A stretch of DNA of 64,000 bases, taken from Diploptera punctata (taxonomy: Eukaryota > Arthropoda > Insecta > Blattodea > Blaberidae). Where the stretch lies: the NCBI GenBank assembly GCA_030220185.1, contig JASPKZ010007797.1, positions 2,276,001-2,340,000 of the forward strand, written 5' to 3'. A program made the position numbers and the translations under genes. Positions within the stretch are counted from its first letter, which is position 1. Each line of letters begins with the position of its first letter. The notes under the pieces were generated by a model. That model did not search any database and had not been told where the DNA came from. It was given only the letters and a program-made list of their open reading frames with translations. Below are positions 10,076-19,671 of this stretch, one piece after another.

Positions 10076-10194
10076 TGCAGTATTTCCCAAAAAAAATCCA
10101 TCACACAGGAAGTGCTTAGATTATGTAAATTCTTCAGCAGGTCATATTTATAGTCATATTTTTGTTGGTTTACAAATATATTATTAACTAAATC

Positions 10195-10460
10195 GTATAC
10201 ATGTAGGCCTACAGTTGCGTTCCGTGAAACAATCATGACGGCCGCTAGAGGTATTTTTAATTTCATGTTTCCAGGTAAACCCATACTTCTAGTTTTCGGA
10301 TTTTGTTATTTTTTTGGTTTATTTAAATGCAATATACCGAGTATAGTTGGGAAAAAAATGTAATTGCTGTCGGTAGAGCTATTTTTTAAACGTTCGCTTC
10401 AGGCGAAAACCCCACTCGTCCGATTTCGTTCGTTAACAAACACCTTATTTTTATTATTTG
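10195..10460 (-). mobile_element. Helitron internal fragment, diverged
   Basis: Matches the interior of the Helitron family at 11075-11560, with a CCGCTAGAGG block followed by TTTTTAATTTC, TACTTCTAG and TATACCGAGT in the same order. Both ends are missing. Confidence 0.55.
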
Positions 10461-10514
10461 ATATAGGCTAAGCCGATTATATTTTTAAAAAATGGTCATA
10501 AAAAAATATATATA

Positions 10515-10650
10515 TGTATTCCCGCGCCATAGGTGGGCGGTTTATGGCTTGGAGCTTTGGTACAGACCTACGCGCCTTGCGCAGATTTGAGTCTCTATGG
10601 GGGATGACATTTTCTCATGGAATTTCGCCCAGTGTGGTATGTGAAGGACA
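10515..10650 (+). mobile_element. SINE family F fragment
   Basis: Contains GGAATTTCGCCCAGTGTGG, matching GGAATTTCGGCCAGTATGG in the SINE at 50605. A tRNA-like head with a degenerate B box precedes it. Confidence 0.45.
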
Positions 10651-10654
10651 TCTA

Positions 10655-11050
10655 GACCATGAAATATATTTTATTTATTTCCTGTAATTCCAAAATGGAA
10701 CATAGGGCAGTAATAAAGTTCGTCCAGCGTACTCCTCTTCCAGCGAGCCGTTTCACTTGTTTCCAGCTTTTCCTTTTCTCCTTTGCTTCCTCCTCTACTG
10801 ATCGCGTCCATGTTTTCCTAGGTCGTCCCCTCTTTCTTACTCCTTGCAGTCTTCTCGACGGCTCCATCTGGTTTTCTCAACGTGTGGCCTATCCATTTCC
10901 ACTTTCTTTGTTTTATTTCGTGACGTAATGGAGATAGGTTGGTTTTTTCTCCATAGTTCTTCATTTGATATTATTTTCGGTCATCTTATATTTAAAATAC
11001 GCCTCAGACATATGTTTACTAAGGTCTGCAACTTTTTATTTGTTTTTTAT
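10655..11050 (-). pseudogene. LINE C-terminus (WKSV/GRPRK family)
   Basis: The minus strand encodes GVRKRGRPRKTWTRSVEEEA and ends ALCSILELQE, the terminal basic segment of a non-LTR endonuclease/RT protein. It is the same family as 12440-13235, in opposite orientation. Only the last 100-130 residues survive. Confidence 0.75.
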
Positions 11051-11074
11051 TTTTATTTTATTATGAAATATATA

Positions 11075-11560
11075 CTAGCTGCGCCCGCTGCGCTGCTACG
11101 TCTAAATAAATTTAATCTGTTTTTATTTTTAGTTGAATAAGTTAAATGAAAATTACGGTAAATTAAATTATGTGATATACATTGCGACGAACCAAACATG
11201 GCGGCTAGAAGAGTCAATTTTTAATTTCGGATTTCATGTAAATCCCCACTTCTAATGACCGGCTTTCGCTCAGTTTTGCACAATATCTACATCGGTTTAT
11301 TTTAATAGCATATACTGAGTTTTTGTGAAACATAAATTGCGACCGCTAGAGGGATTTTTAATTTTTCGTTTCAGGTGAACTCTTACACCTAATGGTTTTA
11401 GAAATAATAGATAGCCACTAAAGTCACTATCGGATCCGAAAACCTGTATGAACAAATTTTAATAACACTCGACTGACTACTTTTCGAGTTCTGCGAGCAC
11501 AAACACGCAGGATGAATTTTAATATATATATTGTAAATATATTTGTAATGGCGATTTTCT
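11075..11560 (-). mobile_element. Helitron, minus strand, 3' end intact
   Basis: The minus-strand 3' terminus has the GCGTAGCAGCGC hairpin and ends CTAG followed by T (CTAG at 11075-11078). The interior matches 14666-16170 and 51376-51710 (CATGGCGG-TAGA, ACTTCTAATGACCGG). The 5' end is probably lost near the TA-rich stretch at 11520. Confidence 0.7.
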
Positions 11561-11603
11561 ACTAAGCATGATCGATGGAGATTTATAAAAATTATTTAAT
11601 ATA

Positions 11604-12141
11604 TAGGACTATTCAAAAAGAAGGAACAGATTTCAAACATTTATTTCTTCCAAACTACAAAAAATAGAAACACAATTCCATCGTTACTGGAAAGAGAAAA
11701 GTTTGAAGTTCCGATCATGGCCGCATTGAAGTTGCGATCATAGTTGCATTGGCGCTGTTAGATTGGAAGAAGAATAGCAGAAGATTGACTTCATCGCCGG
11801 TGGCCTCCCAGGTCACCAGACCTAACAATCTGACTTTTAACTGTGGGATTACGTAAAAGACCGTGCTTTTATCCCCTTATGCCTGACACTCTTGAAAATC
11901 TGCTACATCGAATTGTTGAAGCTGTGAATTTGATAACTAGAGACCAGCTGATTCGTGTGTGGCAAGAAATGAGCTACCGTTTTGATATTTGTCGTGTCAC
12001 ACATGGTGCTCATATTGAATGCATAAAATAGTTCAATTTGAACTTTTCTCTTTCCAGGAACGTTAGAATTGTGTTTATATTTTTTTATAGTTTGGAATAA
12101 ATAATTATTTGAAGTCTGTTTCTTCTTTTAGAATATCTCTG
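11604..12141 (+). mobile_element. Mariner-like element, copy 1
   Basis: TA target duplications (11602-11603 and 12142-12143) flank long imperfect TIRs; the left reads GGACTATTCAAAAAGAAGG and the right is its inverse. At 538 bp it is far shorter than an autonomous mariner, and only the 3' part of a transposase remains. Close relative of 14770-15333. Confidence 0.8.
11800..12031 (+). pseudogene. Mariner-like transposase C-terminus relic
   Basis: Frames together give WPPRSPDL, a YVKDRAFIP-like piece, and then an open tail with RVWQEMSYRFDICRVTHGAH, the usual C-terminus of an insect mariner/IS630-type transposase. At least two frameshifts and a stop precede the open part. The N-terminal helix-turn-helix and first catalytic Asp are absent. 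Confidence 0.75.
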
Positions 12142-12149
12142 TACTTTTA

Positions 12150-12235
12150 TGAGAACAACCTCAATATCTTAATTTCTTCGAAATTCGCTAAAAGGGATGA
12201 TTTCCTCCGATATTGTAAAGACATCTATGAATTTT
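12150..12235 (+). repeat. Short dispersed repeat (AATTCGCTAAAAGG)
   Basis: TGAGAACA-CCTC and AATTCGCTAAAAGG recur at 17075-17150 and, inverted, near 51215-51265. Confidence 0.45.
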
Positions 12236-12439
12236 ATTTGCTTACAGTGATGTCTAGATTTGATTTCATATAACGAACGGTTTTGACTCGATATGCAAAC
12301 AGAACAATCTTGTTACCAATCATTTTTCTAGAACTGCAGTTCCTAACATTTATAAAAAACTGGTTTGTTTACTATTTTCAGGAATAAAATAAATCTAGCT
12401 TCTTGAAAACTGTGATCTTAAAAACGATATTACGCCTTA

Positions 12440-13235
12440 TATCCTTACTGCACTCTTCCAACTTCTTTAACAGTAGATTGTATAAGTATAGAATCTAGCA
12501 TTCGATCCTCGCTGGAATGATGTTTCATCATTTAACATCAACTAAGTCTAAAACAAGACAGATGAGGATAAATTGTAACAATCAAAATAAATGAAAAGTT
12601 AATGATGTTGACATTGAATAAATTGAAGCCTTCATATATTTAGGAAGTTTGGTTACAAAAAACCGGAGGAGCAGAAGAAGATATAAAAAGACTAATTCGT
12701 CTAGCAAATGGAGATTTTGAGCGGTTATACTCCATATGGAAAACTATGAACATCTATTTGAAGACAAAACTTAGATTGTTCAACACCAACGTAAAATCAG
12801 TCCTCCTCTATGGTTGCGAAACATGGAAAGTTACGGAAGCAATAAATAAAAGTTGCAGACATTTGTAAACAGATGTCTGAGGCATATTTTAAATATAATA
12901 TGGCCGAAATTAATATAAAATGAATAACTGTGGAGAAAAACCAACCAATCTCCAATATGTCACCAAATAAAACAAAGAAAGTGGAATTGGATAGGCCATA
13001 CATTGAGAAAACCAGACGGAGCCATCGAGAAGACTGCACTAGATTGGAATCCGCAAGGAGTAAGAAATAGGGGACGACCTAGGAAATCTTGGAAGCGACC
13101 AGTAGAGGAGGAAGCTAAGGAAAGAGAGAAAAGGTGGAAACAAGTGAAATGGCTGGCTGAAATCAGAGTACACTGGAGGAACTTTACTGGTGCCCTGTGT
13201 TCCATTTAGGAATTGCAGAAAATAAATAAATAATA
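12440..13235 (+). pseudogene. LINE ORF2 C-terminal half
   Basis: The longest copy of this non-LTR family here. In order it has FIYLGSLVTKN, KTKLRLFNTNVKSVLLYGCE, TWKVTEAI, WIGHTLRK, and ALDWNPQGVRNRGRPRKSW-type segments, ending TGALCSI at 13207. Several frameshifts and a degraded middle (12860-12960) show it is dead. A short AAATA tail follows, so the 3' end appears complete. The catalytic RT domain is missing. Confidence 0.8.
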
Positions 13236-13269
13236 AGCCTTTTATATGTATTTTGTATGTGTAAACATT

Positions 13270-13348
13270 AAAATTTCATCATCGTATCGGGCTCTGGCCT
13301 GTTCCTTCTCAAAGTAGATTTTCACGCTATTCTTTCAATGGTCGGCCT
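13270..13348 (-). pseudogene. Short LINE C-terminal fragment
   Basis: The minus strand reads RPTIERIAWKSTLRRNRPEP, resembling the terminal RPT-segment of a LINE; a related piece is at 30130-30205. Followed by a TA run (13350-13371). Confidence 0.35.
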
Positions 13349-13375
13349 ATATATATATATATATATATATATTAT

Positions 13376-14223
13376 TTGGCGCTGCTACGCCTAAATAAAT
13401 TAAATGTATTTTTATGTTTAATTGAATAAGTAAAAAAGAAAAATAATTATAAATTTATATCGTAATTATTTTTAGTTAACCCTTGCTGATTATCCAGGCT
13501 TCCCCGGGAATCTACTTAACTCGATCTTCCCGATATTCCTAAGCTGAAAGACGAAAATGGTTATTGAGAGTTATCGTAAAAAATATCCGCCGTGGCTGCT
13601 ACACATGCCCGGAAATCTAGTCATCCCGATCTTCTTGGCAGAAATGGGTTGAAAGATATAAATGGTTATTGTGAGTTATCCATAAAAGGTAGGCATATGC
13701 TGTCGCGGACTTTTTTGTAGAGTTTTTTGAGATATTCAATTCTGTGTGCATTAATTTGGTGTATTTGTTAGGGTTTAGGCAGCGTAACCCATTTAAGCGC
13801 CCAATAAGCTACTTGTTTCACGTTTTTCACTACAAACGGTGATTTTTAACCCTTTATTTGGCAATGTATCCTGTAGGATACATCAATTGGTTTGATTTAT
13901 TTAGTATCATTAATGAAACAGGAGAAAATGAACTCGTAGTAATAACTTAAATGTGTGTCCAATTACACAATAAACCTAATAATAATAGTCGTGCGTGGTT
14001 TTGTTTTCAGTGCGGTCCGTCACATTTAAATAACTGGTAGGAGAAATTAGTGTTTCACAAATTAAATGGTTACAGGTGAAGGGGTTGAGTATTACAACTC
14101 TCTTATAGCCTACAACCTTCCCGGGAAACTCCTGAATATTTTGCCAAAAGCCCCATCACAATCGAATGAACGGTATGGACGCGCATAAAATATGAACAAA
14201 CAAACATTCATTTTTATATATTA
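13376..14223 (-). mobile_element. Helitron, minus strand, 5' end intact
   Basis: Minus-strand 5' end TCTAATATATAAAAATGAATG, with the same internal order as the Helitron at 119-1056 (TGATGGGGCTTTTGGCAAAA, TAGGCTATAAGAGAGTTGT-type blocks, CCGGG repeats). The 3' hairpin is cut at the TA microsatellite, so CTAG is missing. Confidence 0.75.
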
Positions 14224-14660
14224 GACATTTATGAAATAAGTAAAATACTTGATTTAACAGTAAATGGGGGGGAGTTAATTTGATACCAACATTTCCCCTT
14301 AAGAGAATTTCAGTATGAAAGTTGTAAACATACGTTTACCGGATTGTGTTATTTTCCTGGAACCGAGCAGTCTACATCTCTGCAAGACGAGATAGAAGGC
14401 AGTGAATTTGTTATTGCGTCATAAAATTGAAACTCGCCGCCATCTGAACTACTCTCTCTTCTTACCTGCAACACAAAACAAAATTACACTTTATCAAACA
14501 TTGAGAATCCTTTCCCAACCACAAATTAATTATTATCTTGCTTCATTGCTACATTATCTTTAACCAAGCATAGTATTCTTTGCAATCGACATCATTCATA
14601 ATTTCAAATTTGATTTCTTTCTCAATAATCCTCTTATTATAAGCTTATATAATTTTAATT
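14224..14660. other. No repeat recognised; possible splice-like site
   Basis: Apparently unique AT-rich DNA. A juxtaposed acceptor/donor-like site on the minus strand is listed separately. Confidence 0.4.
14450..14490 (-). promoter_or_regulatory. Candidate recursive-splice-like site
   Basis: The minus strand reads TTTTGTTTTGTGTTGCAG directly followed by GTAAGA (junction between 14466 and 14465). A T/G-rich tract plus CAG|GTAAGA is the form of a zero-length-exon ratchet site. With no known host intron here, chance occurrence is quite possible. Confidence 0.15.
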
Positions 14661-14665
14661 ATGAG

Positions 14666-14768
14666 CTAGCTAATATCCGGTGCACGCTGCTACGCCTAAA
14701 TAAATGAAATATGTGTTTTTATTTTCAGTTAAATAAGTTAGAACATTACAAAAAATAGAAAATTAAAT
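14666..14768 (-). mobile_element. Helitron 3' end (split copy, part 1)
   Basis: Minus-strand 3' end with GGCGTAGCAGCG hairpin and CTAG. Continues at 15790-16170 after a mariner-like element and a LINE fragment. Confidence 0.65.
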
Positions 14769-14769
14769 A

Positions 14770-15333
14770 TAGGGCTATTCAGAAAGAAGGAACAGACTTC
14801 AAACATTTATTTCTTCCAAACTACAAAAAAAAAAATAGAAACACAATTCCAACACTCCTGGAAAGAGAAACGTTTGAAGTTCTGATCACGGCCGCATTGA
14901 CGCTATTGTTTATCACGTTGATTGTATTAAAATGGCAACATAACAGGACGTTGGATTGGAATAGGAGGAGCAGAAGATCAACTTAATTACCGGTGGCCTC
15001 CCAGGTCACCAGACCAAATCCCGTGTGATTTTTATCTGTGGGGTTTCGTAAAAGACCGTGTTTTTATCCCCTATGCCTGACATTCTTGAAAATCTGCGAC
15101 ATCGAATTGTTGAACCTGAGAATTCGATAATTAGAGACCAGCTGATTTGTGTATGGCAAAAAATGAGCCACCATTTCGATATTTGTCGTGGAACACATGG
15201 TGCTCATATTGAATGCATAAATTAGTGAAATTTGAACTTTTCTCTTCCAGAAACGTTGGAATTCTGTTTATATTTTTTGTAGTTTGGAATAAATAATTGT
15301 TTGAAGTCTGTTCCTTCTTTCTGAATAGACCTG
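14770..15333 (+). mobile_element. Mariner-like element, copy 2
   Basis: TA duplications (14768-14769, 15334-15335) and long TIRs; inside the ends both read CTATTCAGAAAGAAGGAACA. At 564 bp it is internally deleted like copy 1 but better conserved. Confidence 0.85.
14990..15225 (+). pseudogene. Mariner-like transposase C-terminus relic
   Basis: Shows WPPRSPDQ then PCDFYLWGFVKDRVFIP almost in one frame, and later MSHHFDICR and GAHIEC. Clearer than copy 1, but it still lacks the N-terminus and the first two catalytic acidic residues. Confidence 0.75.
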
Positions 15334-15335
15334 TA

Positions 15336-15785
15336 TGTATCAAACCATAGTTCAGAGCATTGTAACATATGGTGCCGAAGTTTGGCAAATTCCTACCGGA
15401 GAAATGAAAAGAATGTTAAGTATAGAAATGGACATTTTAAGAAGATCAGCTGGAAAATGTAGAATGAATAGAATACGAAATAAAGAAATCAGGGAAATTA
15501 TGGGTGTACAAGAGGATCCGGACATCATAGACCTTATAGAAAAGAACATATTACAGTGTTACGGCCATGTCAAAAGAATGCCAGAACAAAAATTGCCTAC
15601 AATTATTATGGAATGGATCCCAATGGAAAGGATGAAGAAAGGAAGACCAAAGAAAACCTGGATAGAAGGTGTGCAAGCGGCTATGATTATCAGAGGATTG
15701 GAGGAAGATCAAAGGATGGACAAAGAGGAATGGCGTTTGGTTTTCGGAAGACAGCAGTCATGATACCGGATGATGATGTTGATTG
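15336..15785 (+). pseudogene. LINE ORF2 C-terminus (YGAEVW family)
   Basis: An open 142-residue stretch (15335-15763) has SIVTYGAEVW, MDILRRSAGKCRMNRIRNKE, CYGHVKRMPE and KKGRPKKTW. This is the C-terminal region of an RTE-like non-LTR retrotransposon protein and one of the least damaged coding remnants here. It is 5'-truncated by the mariner-like element and ends in a short GAT run. Relatives lie at 46316-46735. Confidence 0.8.
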
Positions 15786-15789
15786 TATG

Positions 15790-16141
15790 GTGTATATTGC
15801 GACGATCCATACATGACGGTTGCTAGAATCGATTTTTAATTTCGAATTTTACGTAAACCCCAACTTCTAATGACCGGATTTCGCTGATTTTTGGATAATA
15901 TCTACCTCGATTTATTTAATAGTGTATACTGAGTTTCGTTATGAAACATCGAAAATTGTAAACGTTACGGGGATTTTTAAATGTTTGTTTCAGGTGAAAT
16001 CCTACACCTAATGGTTTTTAGATAATAACAGATAATGACTAAACATTGTCGATACCTGGAAACCTGTTTGTACATTTTTTCATAACAATCAACCAATTAC
16101 TTTTCGAGTTTTGCGAGCACAAACACACACGCGCACGCACG

Positions 16142-16170
<29 letters not shown>
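15790..16170 (-). mobile_element. Helitron body (split copy, part 2)
   Basis: Interior and 5' side of the minus-strand Helitron that starts at 14666. Matches 11160-11540 in order (TTGCGACGA, ACTTCTAATGACCGGATTT, CTACACCTAATGG, CTTTTCGAGTTTTGCGAGC). Confidence 0.7.
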
Positions 16171-16205
<35 letters not shown>

Positions 16206-16206
16206 A
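16128..16206. repeat. CA and TA microsatellite
   Basis: CA-rich run grading into a long TA run. Confidence 0.9.
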
Positions 16207-16530
16207 AGGGTTGCGAATATGTTCAACGTGCGGGAACCAATTTATAGGCTTTTAGGATGGAAATATTCAAGGGAGAGATTTTAAACCGAGGATTCCGATT
16301 CTGAAAAATTTCAGTCTCGTAAAAGACCCGCATGCCTGAATAAAAAAGCCTTTATCCTTCCAAGTAATGCCTTAATTATTTACTAGATGTCTCATTGAGG
16401 TCATGTGCTAACCATTTGCCACTCGTTGACGTCTATAGGTAAATAAACTTAAATAAATTAGCCTGCTTAATAAACTCCAGCTATGGAGCACAAGGTCGCC
16501 GCGCAGGACGTATGAGTGGGTCCACTATGA
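16207..16530 (+). mobile_element. tRNA-derived SINE, family C, 5'-damaged
   Basis: Shares TTTTAGGATGGAAA, GAAAAATTTCAG and CTCGTAAAAGA with 42120 and 44555. The tRNA head is mostly lost. Confidence 0.65.
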
Positions 16531-16599
16531 AGTTTATAAACTAGTGAACTGTACTAGAGGAATATTTATAAAGTGTTACATTGCTACATAAATTATCAT

Positions 16600-16607
16600 T
16601 ATTATTA

Positions 16608-16675
<68 letters not shown>
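16600..16675. repeat. ATT microsatellite
   Basis: About 24 ATT units. Confidence 0.95.
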
Positions 16676-16676
<1 letters not shown>

Positions 16677-16864
16677 ATCCGTCCGACGTTTCATTATTAG
16701 GTATTTTGAAACTGTATTTTTTTTAAACGAACAGGGAGCTAGCCTGATACGACAATACACAACCTGGAGGACCAGGAGATTTTTTAAATCAAGGTTCCTT
16801 TCTTTTAGTCCTTGACGAATCATCGCCTAATTGCAAAGCAGCAGGAATGTTTTATGAAACCGAT

Positions 16865-16960
16865 CAGCCTCATGGGTAAGTGATCAGCGTTTCTGACTGT
16901 AGTTCACGAGGTCCTGGGTTCGATTCCCGGTTAAACCATAGGAATATTTCCTTAAAGGGA
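16865..16960 (+). mobile_element. tRNA-like SINE head
   Basis: B box GGTTCGATTCCCGG at about 16917-16930, with an anticodon-arm-like TTTCTGACTGTAG before it. No acceptor stem closure. Runs into an ATT tail (16961-17005). Confidence 0.5.

Positions 16961-17005
<45 letters not shown>
16961..17005. repeat. ATT microsatellite (SINE tail)
   Basis: ATT repeat starting at the SINE 3' end. Confidence 0.9.
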
Positions 17006-17010
<5 letters not shown>

Positions 17011-17074
17011 CCGTTTTCGGTGTCTACCAACTTGTATTAATGAAGATTTGGATTTTTTTTTTCAAAAAATATTT

Positions 17075-17150
17075 CGTGAGAACATCCTCGTTAGCTTCAG
17101 TCCTTCACAATTCGCTAAAAGGCATTATCTTTCGGGGTCTGGATAGTTTT
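17075..17150 (+). repeat. Short dispersed repeat (AATTCGCTAAAAGG)
   Basis: Copy of the block at 12150-12235. Confidence 0.45.
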
Positions 17151-17594
17151 GTGTAGAAGCTAAAGGACTTAATTAACGTTTAGGTATTGTAGAGGAACAC
17201 GGGGAATAATAGAAATGTTTTTTAGAAAAATTAAGACAGGGAGAAGATAGAGGCAGAGTGCAGTCAAATATCACCCACTCTGCACTCAGGTATGTTGTGT
17301 GGGTGAGAGAAGTACACTGACGCACTGGGTAGAGGTGATAAAACTGCAAATTGCATACTTACCCTAGGGGAGATAAATAAGTCATAATTTAACAAATGAG
17401 AGGTGGCATAAAATTGTGGCCTTTGTGTACTGAACCGGGAAAATTACCACATATGACATTTTGTAAAGAGACAGAACAACTCAGATTCCATAACAGATGT
17501 TCCAGGTCGGATCGTGGAAAGTTAGCATGGTAAAAAATTTACGGAGTGCGTCGATTATACATTTTGAAAATTAAGAGTGTATGCTCATGTGCAG
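17151..17594. other. No recognised feature
   Basis: Contains a TG-rich near-palindrome around 17270-17310 (CACCCACTCTGCACTCAGG) but nothing I can assign. Confidence 0.4.
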
Positions 17595-18045
17595 CAAACA
17601 ATTTTCAGATACTTTTGAAATCCACAATGGGTTGAAGCACTATCTCCTCTACATTTAATTTTTTACTAGAACATGCCATCAAATCTTTAGAGGATGAAGA
17701 AGGTAAAACATAGGCTCAATTCTGGAAATGCATGCTATTGTGTATTACAGGGATTCTTGTCGTCCCAACTTCTTTCAAAAAACGTTAGACTGAAAATATA
17801 TAAAACTGTTATTCTCCCAGTTATATTATATGGATGCGAAACATGGACTCTTACTTTAAGCGAGGAAAGGAGATTACGAGTATTTGAGAATAAAGTCTTA
17901 GAAAAAAATTTGGGCCAAAAATAGATGAACAAACAGGTGAATGGAGAAAACTATATAATAGTGAGTTACATGATATGTATAGGAAGCGAGATATAATAAA
18001 AATAGTTAAGTCTTGCAGACTGCGATGGGCAGGACATCTTAATTA
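17595..18045 (+). pseudogene. RTE-like LINE relic
   Basis: Shows FEIHNGLKH, then an internal deletion, then VKHRLNSGNACYCVLQG, LLSKNVRLKIYKTVILPVIL and YGCETWTLT, ending near the RLRWAGHL motif. Its 3' end is replaced by a Helitron terminus. Confidence 0.75.
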
Positions 18046-18143
18046 GTGAATTTTATGGTAAAAAAGTAACTTATATTTTTATCGTCCGGCCATGACACGA
18101 GAATTGAACGTTCGGACAGGACAACGTCTGCCGGGTCCGCTAG
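18046..18143 (+). mobile_element. Helitron 3' end, second family
   Basis: Ends ACAACGTCTGCCGGGTCCGC-TAG (CTAG 18140-18143, then T), the hairpin-plus-CTAG form of another insect Helitron family. Only about 100 bp is present. Confidence 0.65.
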
Positions 18144-18159
18144 TATGTATATATATATT

Positions 18160-18255
18160 CTTCTTCTTCTTCTTCTTCACTTCACGAGCTAGGCATAAAT
18201 TACCTGTTCCGCCTTACAGTTGTTCTGTCCATCTTTTCACTGGCCTTCCTATATA
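18160..18255 (-). pseudogene. LINE 3' end with GAA tail
   Basis: The minus strand gives GRPVKRWTEQL, the same C-terminal motif as the LINE at 61290-62110, then a GAA tail (TTC repeat at 18161-18178). Confidence 0.6.
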
Positions 18256-18271
18256 TATATATATATATATA

Positions 18272-18813
18272 CCTTAATATATAAACATTTTGTGTCACGT
18301 TTGTCCGCGATGGAATCCTAAACTAACTGAACCGATTTTAATAAAATTTTGCACACTGTGTGCAGTTTGATCCAACTTGAGACTTAGGGTAGTTTATAAC
18401 TAAATTTATAGTCGCATTATTTTTTATTGCAAATTATTTGTTATTATTTAACAAAGAGTTATAATAATTTGTGAGTTCCATACGATTCTAACAGATGGCG
18501 TGTGTAATTATCTGTGAATTCCATACGATTCTAACAGATGACAGTTGTAAGGTAATTTGGTAAGGTAATCGGTTTATTATTTAACAAAGAGAGATCCAGA
18601 TGGCTATGCTTTTTTTTTGCAACCGCGAATTTCAATTGAATTACAAATATTGATTATTTCATAATTTAAGTGTGTTCAGTGTTTATTTTATTTTAAACAT
18701 TATTAATTTCGTGTGTAAGTATTAGTTTTAAGTAACCTGGCCGAATGACAGCAACTTAATTTAAATTTTTAACGTATACCTTAGCCACAGCAACGCGTGG
18801 CCGGGACTTCTAG
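18272..18813 (+). mobile_element. Non-autonomous Helitron, third family
   Basis: 5' end CCTTAATATATAAACATTTTG with the ACTGAACCGATTTTAATAAA motif common in insect Helitrons. 3' end has a GCCACAGCAACGCGTGGC hairpin and CTAG (18810-18813) followed by T. It is 542 bp with no ORF and contains a direct repeat of CCATACGATTCTAACAGATG (near 18478 and 18520). Confidence 0.8.
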
Positions 18814-18819
18814 TGTGTA

Positions 18820-18825
<6 letters not shown>

Positions 18826-18869
<44 letters not shown>

Positions 18870-18874
18870 ATATG
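18826..18874. repeat. TA microsatellite
   Basis: Two TA runs split by one imperfection. Confidence 0.9.
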
Positions 18875-19130
18875 AAAAGAAAAATAAACACCTGAAACCG
18901 GTATTTGAATACGGGACCTCTAACTTTAAACGTTGGTGACATAACGTTGGTCCACCCAGGCTCCTAGCACAAACATTTATTTTTCATTCCTTGTACATGA
19001 ATCTCATTCATGAGAGACCATCTAGTGGCTTCTATAGCAAGTAAACATTTTTCAATGGTTATGTCACTAACATATAGATTTATAGGTACCGGGTTCAAAT
19101 CTCTGCTCAGGCGTTTATTTTTCTTTTCAT
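18868..19130. mobile_element. Foldback element with tRNA-like arms
   Basis: ATGAAAAGAAAAATAAAC at the left is matched by its inverse at the right. The arms extend inward about 75 bp. Each arm reads outward as a tRNA-like sequence with a B-box-like GGGTTCAAATCTC (right) or GTATTCAAATACC (left). No ORF. Either a foldback MITE or two SINE heads joined head-to-head. Confidence 0.6.
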
Positions 19131-19174
19131 GCCATATTTGGTCTTAATTGCTAAATGTCAAAATTTAAATATAA

Positions 19175-19210
<36 letters not shown>

Positions 19211-19227
19211 CTATATATATATCCTCA

Positions 19228-19455
19228 GGCGTCTACATCTAGGGGATATGTGGATGGCGACCACTAGGTGCCCAAGCTGAGCAAAAACATTGCTTCCACT
19301 TAATTCTATTTGCTCCTTACTTTTATGTTTCCTATATAGCCTCTCTTGGCTAATTCTTGTTTTTTTCGACTCTGATGGTATTTGAGCATTCGAGGCCTAG
19401 GATATATTTTCCTACTTTAATTTTTCTCTATTGATTTCTCTAATTCTTACAACCT
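19228..19455 (-). repeat. Unnamed dispersed repeat (GCTCAGCTTGGGCACC)
   Basis: Inverted partner of 7800-8090, following a TA microsatellite (19180-19222). Confidence 0.6.
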
Positions 19456-19671
19456 TTTGGGCAGTGACCGTGATGGGTATATCGAGCTTGCTATTGACAT
19501 AGAAAACAAGGAAACTAAAAAATGCCCACATAAGCTGCATTTACATCAATGCAGCCCTAGTGCTACTTATACACAATATGGATTCTTCTAAAAAGAAATA
19601 AGCATAAGTATGCAATGGATTCGTGTCATCAGCTACAGCTGGATACATGTAATAAAGAATAAATGAATATA

